Source: Pseudoduganella flava (GTDB lineage Bacteria > Pseudomonadota > Gammaproteobacteria > Burkholderiales > Burkholderiaceae_D). Taken from it: 64,000 bases of DNA. The stretch lies in assembly GCF_007830495.1 (NCBI RefSeq), contig NZ_VLKW01000006.1:244095-308094 (forward strand), in the 5' to 3' direction. A model generated the notes under the pieces. That model was not told where the DNA came from. It saw only the letters and a list, made by a program, of their open reading frames with translations, and searched no databases. A program made the translations under genes and the position numbers. Shown here piece after piece: positions 62,719 to 64,000 of the stretch; position 1 is the first letter of the stretch, and every line of letters starts with the position of its first letter.

Positions 62719-63984
62719 GTGGAAGACCTGCTGCTGCTGGTGCACCGCATCCCTTATCCCCCGAACAAGGGCGACAAGATCCGCTCGTGGCACCTGCTGC
62801 GCTACCTGGCCGCGCGCTACCGCGTACACCTGGCCACGTTCGTCGACGACCCGGACGACTGGCAATACGTGGCCCATGTGCGCAAGCTGTGCGCGTCGAG
62901 CCACTTCGCACTGCTCAACCCGCGCCGCGCGCGGCTGCGCAGCTTGCGCGCCGTGCTGGCGAACCGCGCGCTGTCACTGGATTACTACAGCGACGGCGCC
63001 ACCCACGCCTGGGTGCGCCGGGCGATGCGGGCCAACGGCATCGCGCGCGTCGTCGCGTTCTCGTCGCCGATGGCGCAATACGCACAGGAGTTACCGGGTG
63101 TGCGGCGCATCGTCGACCTGTGCGACGTTGATTCCGAGAAATGGCGCGCTTACGCGGCAAAGAAGCCCTGGCCTGCCAGCATGCCGTACGCCTATGAGGC
63201 CGAGCGCCTGTTGCGCCATGAGCGCAAGGTGGCGGCATCGTGCGATGCGGCGCTGTTCGTCTCGGCGCCCGAAGCGGAGTTGTTCCGCCGGCTGGCGCCG
63301 GAAAGCGCGGCGCGCATCGGCTGGTTCGGCAACGGCGTCGACACCGAATACTTCTCGCCCGCGGCCTGCGGTGCCAGTCCTTACCAGCCCGGCGAACAGG
63401 CGTTGGTGTTCTGCGGCGCGATGGACTACTGGCCGAACGTCGATGCGGTGCAGTGGTTCGCCAATGCCGTGCTGCCGCGCATCCGCGCGCGGGTGCCGCA
63501 GGTGTCCTTCCACATCGTCGGCGCGCGGCCCACGCCGGCGGTGCAGGCGCTGGCCGGACTGCCTGGCGTGACCGTTACCGGTGCCGTGCCGGACGTGCGG
63601 CCGTATGTCGCGCATGCGGCGCTGTCGGTGGCGCCGCTGCGGATCGCTAGGGGCATCCAGAACAAGGTGCTCGAAGCGATGGCGATGGCCAAGGCCGTCG
63701 TCGTCAGCCCCGAAGCACTGGAAGGCATCGATGCGGCGGACGGCGCCGAAGTGCTGGTGGCGCAAGCGGCCGAGCAGTACGCGGACACGATCGTTGCCGC
63801 ACTCGCCGACGACGCCCGGCGCGATGCGCTGGGGCATGCCGCGCGCGGCCGCGTCGCGGCGGCATACGGTTGGGAGGCCCGCCTCGCCGCACTCGATCCG
63901 CTGCTGGAAGCGGAGGCGCCGCGGCACGCGGCCGTGGCAGTACGTGCCGGCGCAATGGCTTCACCCACCTGGACCGGCGCATGA
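62719..63984 (+). CDS. XrtA-associated GT4-type glycosyltransferase
   Basis: 421 residues from a GTG start. LLLVHRIPYPPNKGDKIRSWHLLRYLA is the signature start of this exosortase-linked family; VDLCDVDSEKWRAYA, NGVDTEYFSP, VFCGAMDYWPNVDAVQWFAN, FHIVGARPTPAV and VAPLRIARGIQNKVLEAMAMAKAVV (in part) form the GT-B donor site. Typically sits directly before xrtA, as appears here. Confidence 0.93.
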   Translation: MEDLLLLVHRIPYPPNKGDKIRSWHLLRYLAARYRVHLATFVDDPDDWQYVAHVRKLCASSHFALLNPRRARLRSLRAVLANRALSLDYYSDGATHAWVRRAMRANGIARVVAFSSPMAQYAQELPGVRRIVDLCDVDSEKWRAYAAKKPWPASMPYAYEAERLLRHERKVAASCDAALFVSAPEAELFRRLAPESAARIGWFGNGVDTEYFSPAACGASPYQPGEQALVFCGAMDYWPNVDAVQWFANAVLPRIRARVPQVSFHIVGARPTPAVQALAGLPGVTVTGAVPDVRPYVAHAALSVAPLRIARGIQNKVLEAMAMAKAVVVSPEALEGIDAADGAEVLVAQAAEQYADTIVAALADDARRDALGHAARGRVAAAYGWEARLAALDPLLEAEAPRHAAVAVRAGAMASPTWTGA

Positions 63985-64000
63985 ACACGATCACCGCCTC
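63981..64000 (+). CDS. Start of next gene, probably exosortase A (partial)
   Basis: ATGAACACGATCACCGCCTC overlaps the glycosyltransferase stop (ATGA) and opens a frame MNTITA cut by the window end. In XrtA loci this glycosyltransferase is usually followed by the exosortase gene. The identity is inferred from gene order only. Confidence 0.4.

Overview
The window is a junction between a horizontally acquired, plasmid-derived island (about 1-15040) and a high-GC chromosomal exopolysaccharide/exosortase locus (about 15515-64000). The locus has the betaproteobacterial XrtA (EpsH-type) gene set, high GC coding sequence, a PEP-CTERM protein and the PrsK/PrsR/PrsT genes. This points to a betaproteobacterium, most likely Oxalobacteraceae of the Massilia/Telluria/Duganella group. 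The genus is an inference; no rRNA is present.

Island (1-15040, continuing off the left edge). It carries a TrfA-type replication initiator followed by five iteron-like repeats and a perfect DnaA box. It also carries an RP4/RK2-like oriT, a TraJ relaxosome protein, trbJ-trbK-trbL, two small helix-turn-helix proteins and three copies of the 13-bp palindrome TTTAGC-N-GCTAAA, which matches the IncP KorB operator. It is therefore a remnant or relative of an IncP-like plasmid now in the chromosome. Relaxase, VirB4/VirD4-type ATPases and korB are not seen. Cargo to the right looks like a defence region: a PD-(D/E)XK protein divergent from a MazG-like pyrophosphohydrolase plus a nuclease-DUF2075 helicase, then a low-GC STAND/Sll1717-like P-loop ATPase. 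A tyrosine integrase and a 3' fragment of tRNA-Arg(CCG) close the island at 15039.

Chromosomal locus, left to right. UDP-sugar dehydrogenase and epimerase (tviB, tviC) and the priming sugar transferase are followed by prsK-prsR and a VanZ-like protein. A leftward seven-gene operon (30431 to 24127) holds an aminotransferase-like protein, a FemAB/GNAT-like protein, an acyl carrier protein, two exosortase-associated hydrolases, a glycosyltransferase and a TPR protein. Divergent from it is a nine-gene rightward operon (30671-41291): acyl-CoA ligase, PLP decarboxylase, asparagine-synthase-like protein, deacetylase, low-molecular-weight phosphatase, acyltransferase 3, ATP-grasp protein and two GT2 enzymes. 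PrsT and two tandem LuxI-fold acyltransferases follow, convergent with a ThiF/E1-like protein. A PEP-CTERM protein comes next, behind a clear sigma-54 promoter with upstream repeats. A leftward six-gene operon (52550-48118) encodes an SPGYW-motif secreted protein, PqqD-like protein, HprK-related kinase, nucleotidyltransferase-like protein, GAF protein and lytic transglycosylase. The export gene (Wza-type) and a trypsin-like protease precede the core export and assembly operon (54544-63984): chain length determinant, tyrosine autokinase, beta-barrel protein, ATPase, wecB, DUF3473 deacetylase, FemAB protein and glycosyltransferase. The exosortase gene itself probably begins at 63981 and is cut by the window end.

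Working model. WecB, TviB and TviC supply UDP-HexNAc/uronic acid sugars. The priming transferase and glycosyltransferases build the repeat unit, and Wzc/Wza-type proteins regulate chain length and export it. Deacetylases, acyltransferases and the ACP cassette decorate it. PrsK/PrsR with sigma-54 switches on PEP-CTERM proteins that exosortase sorts into the matrix.
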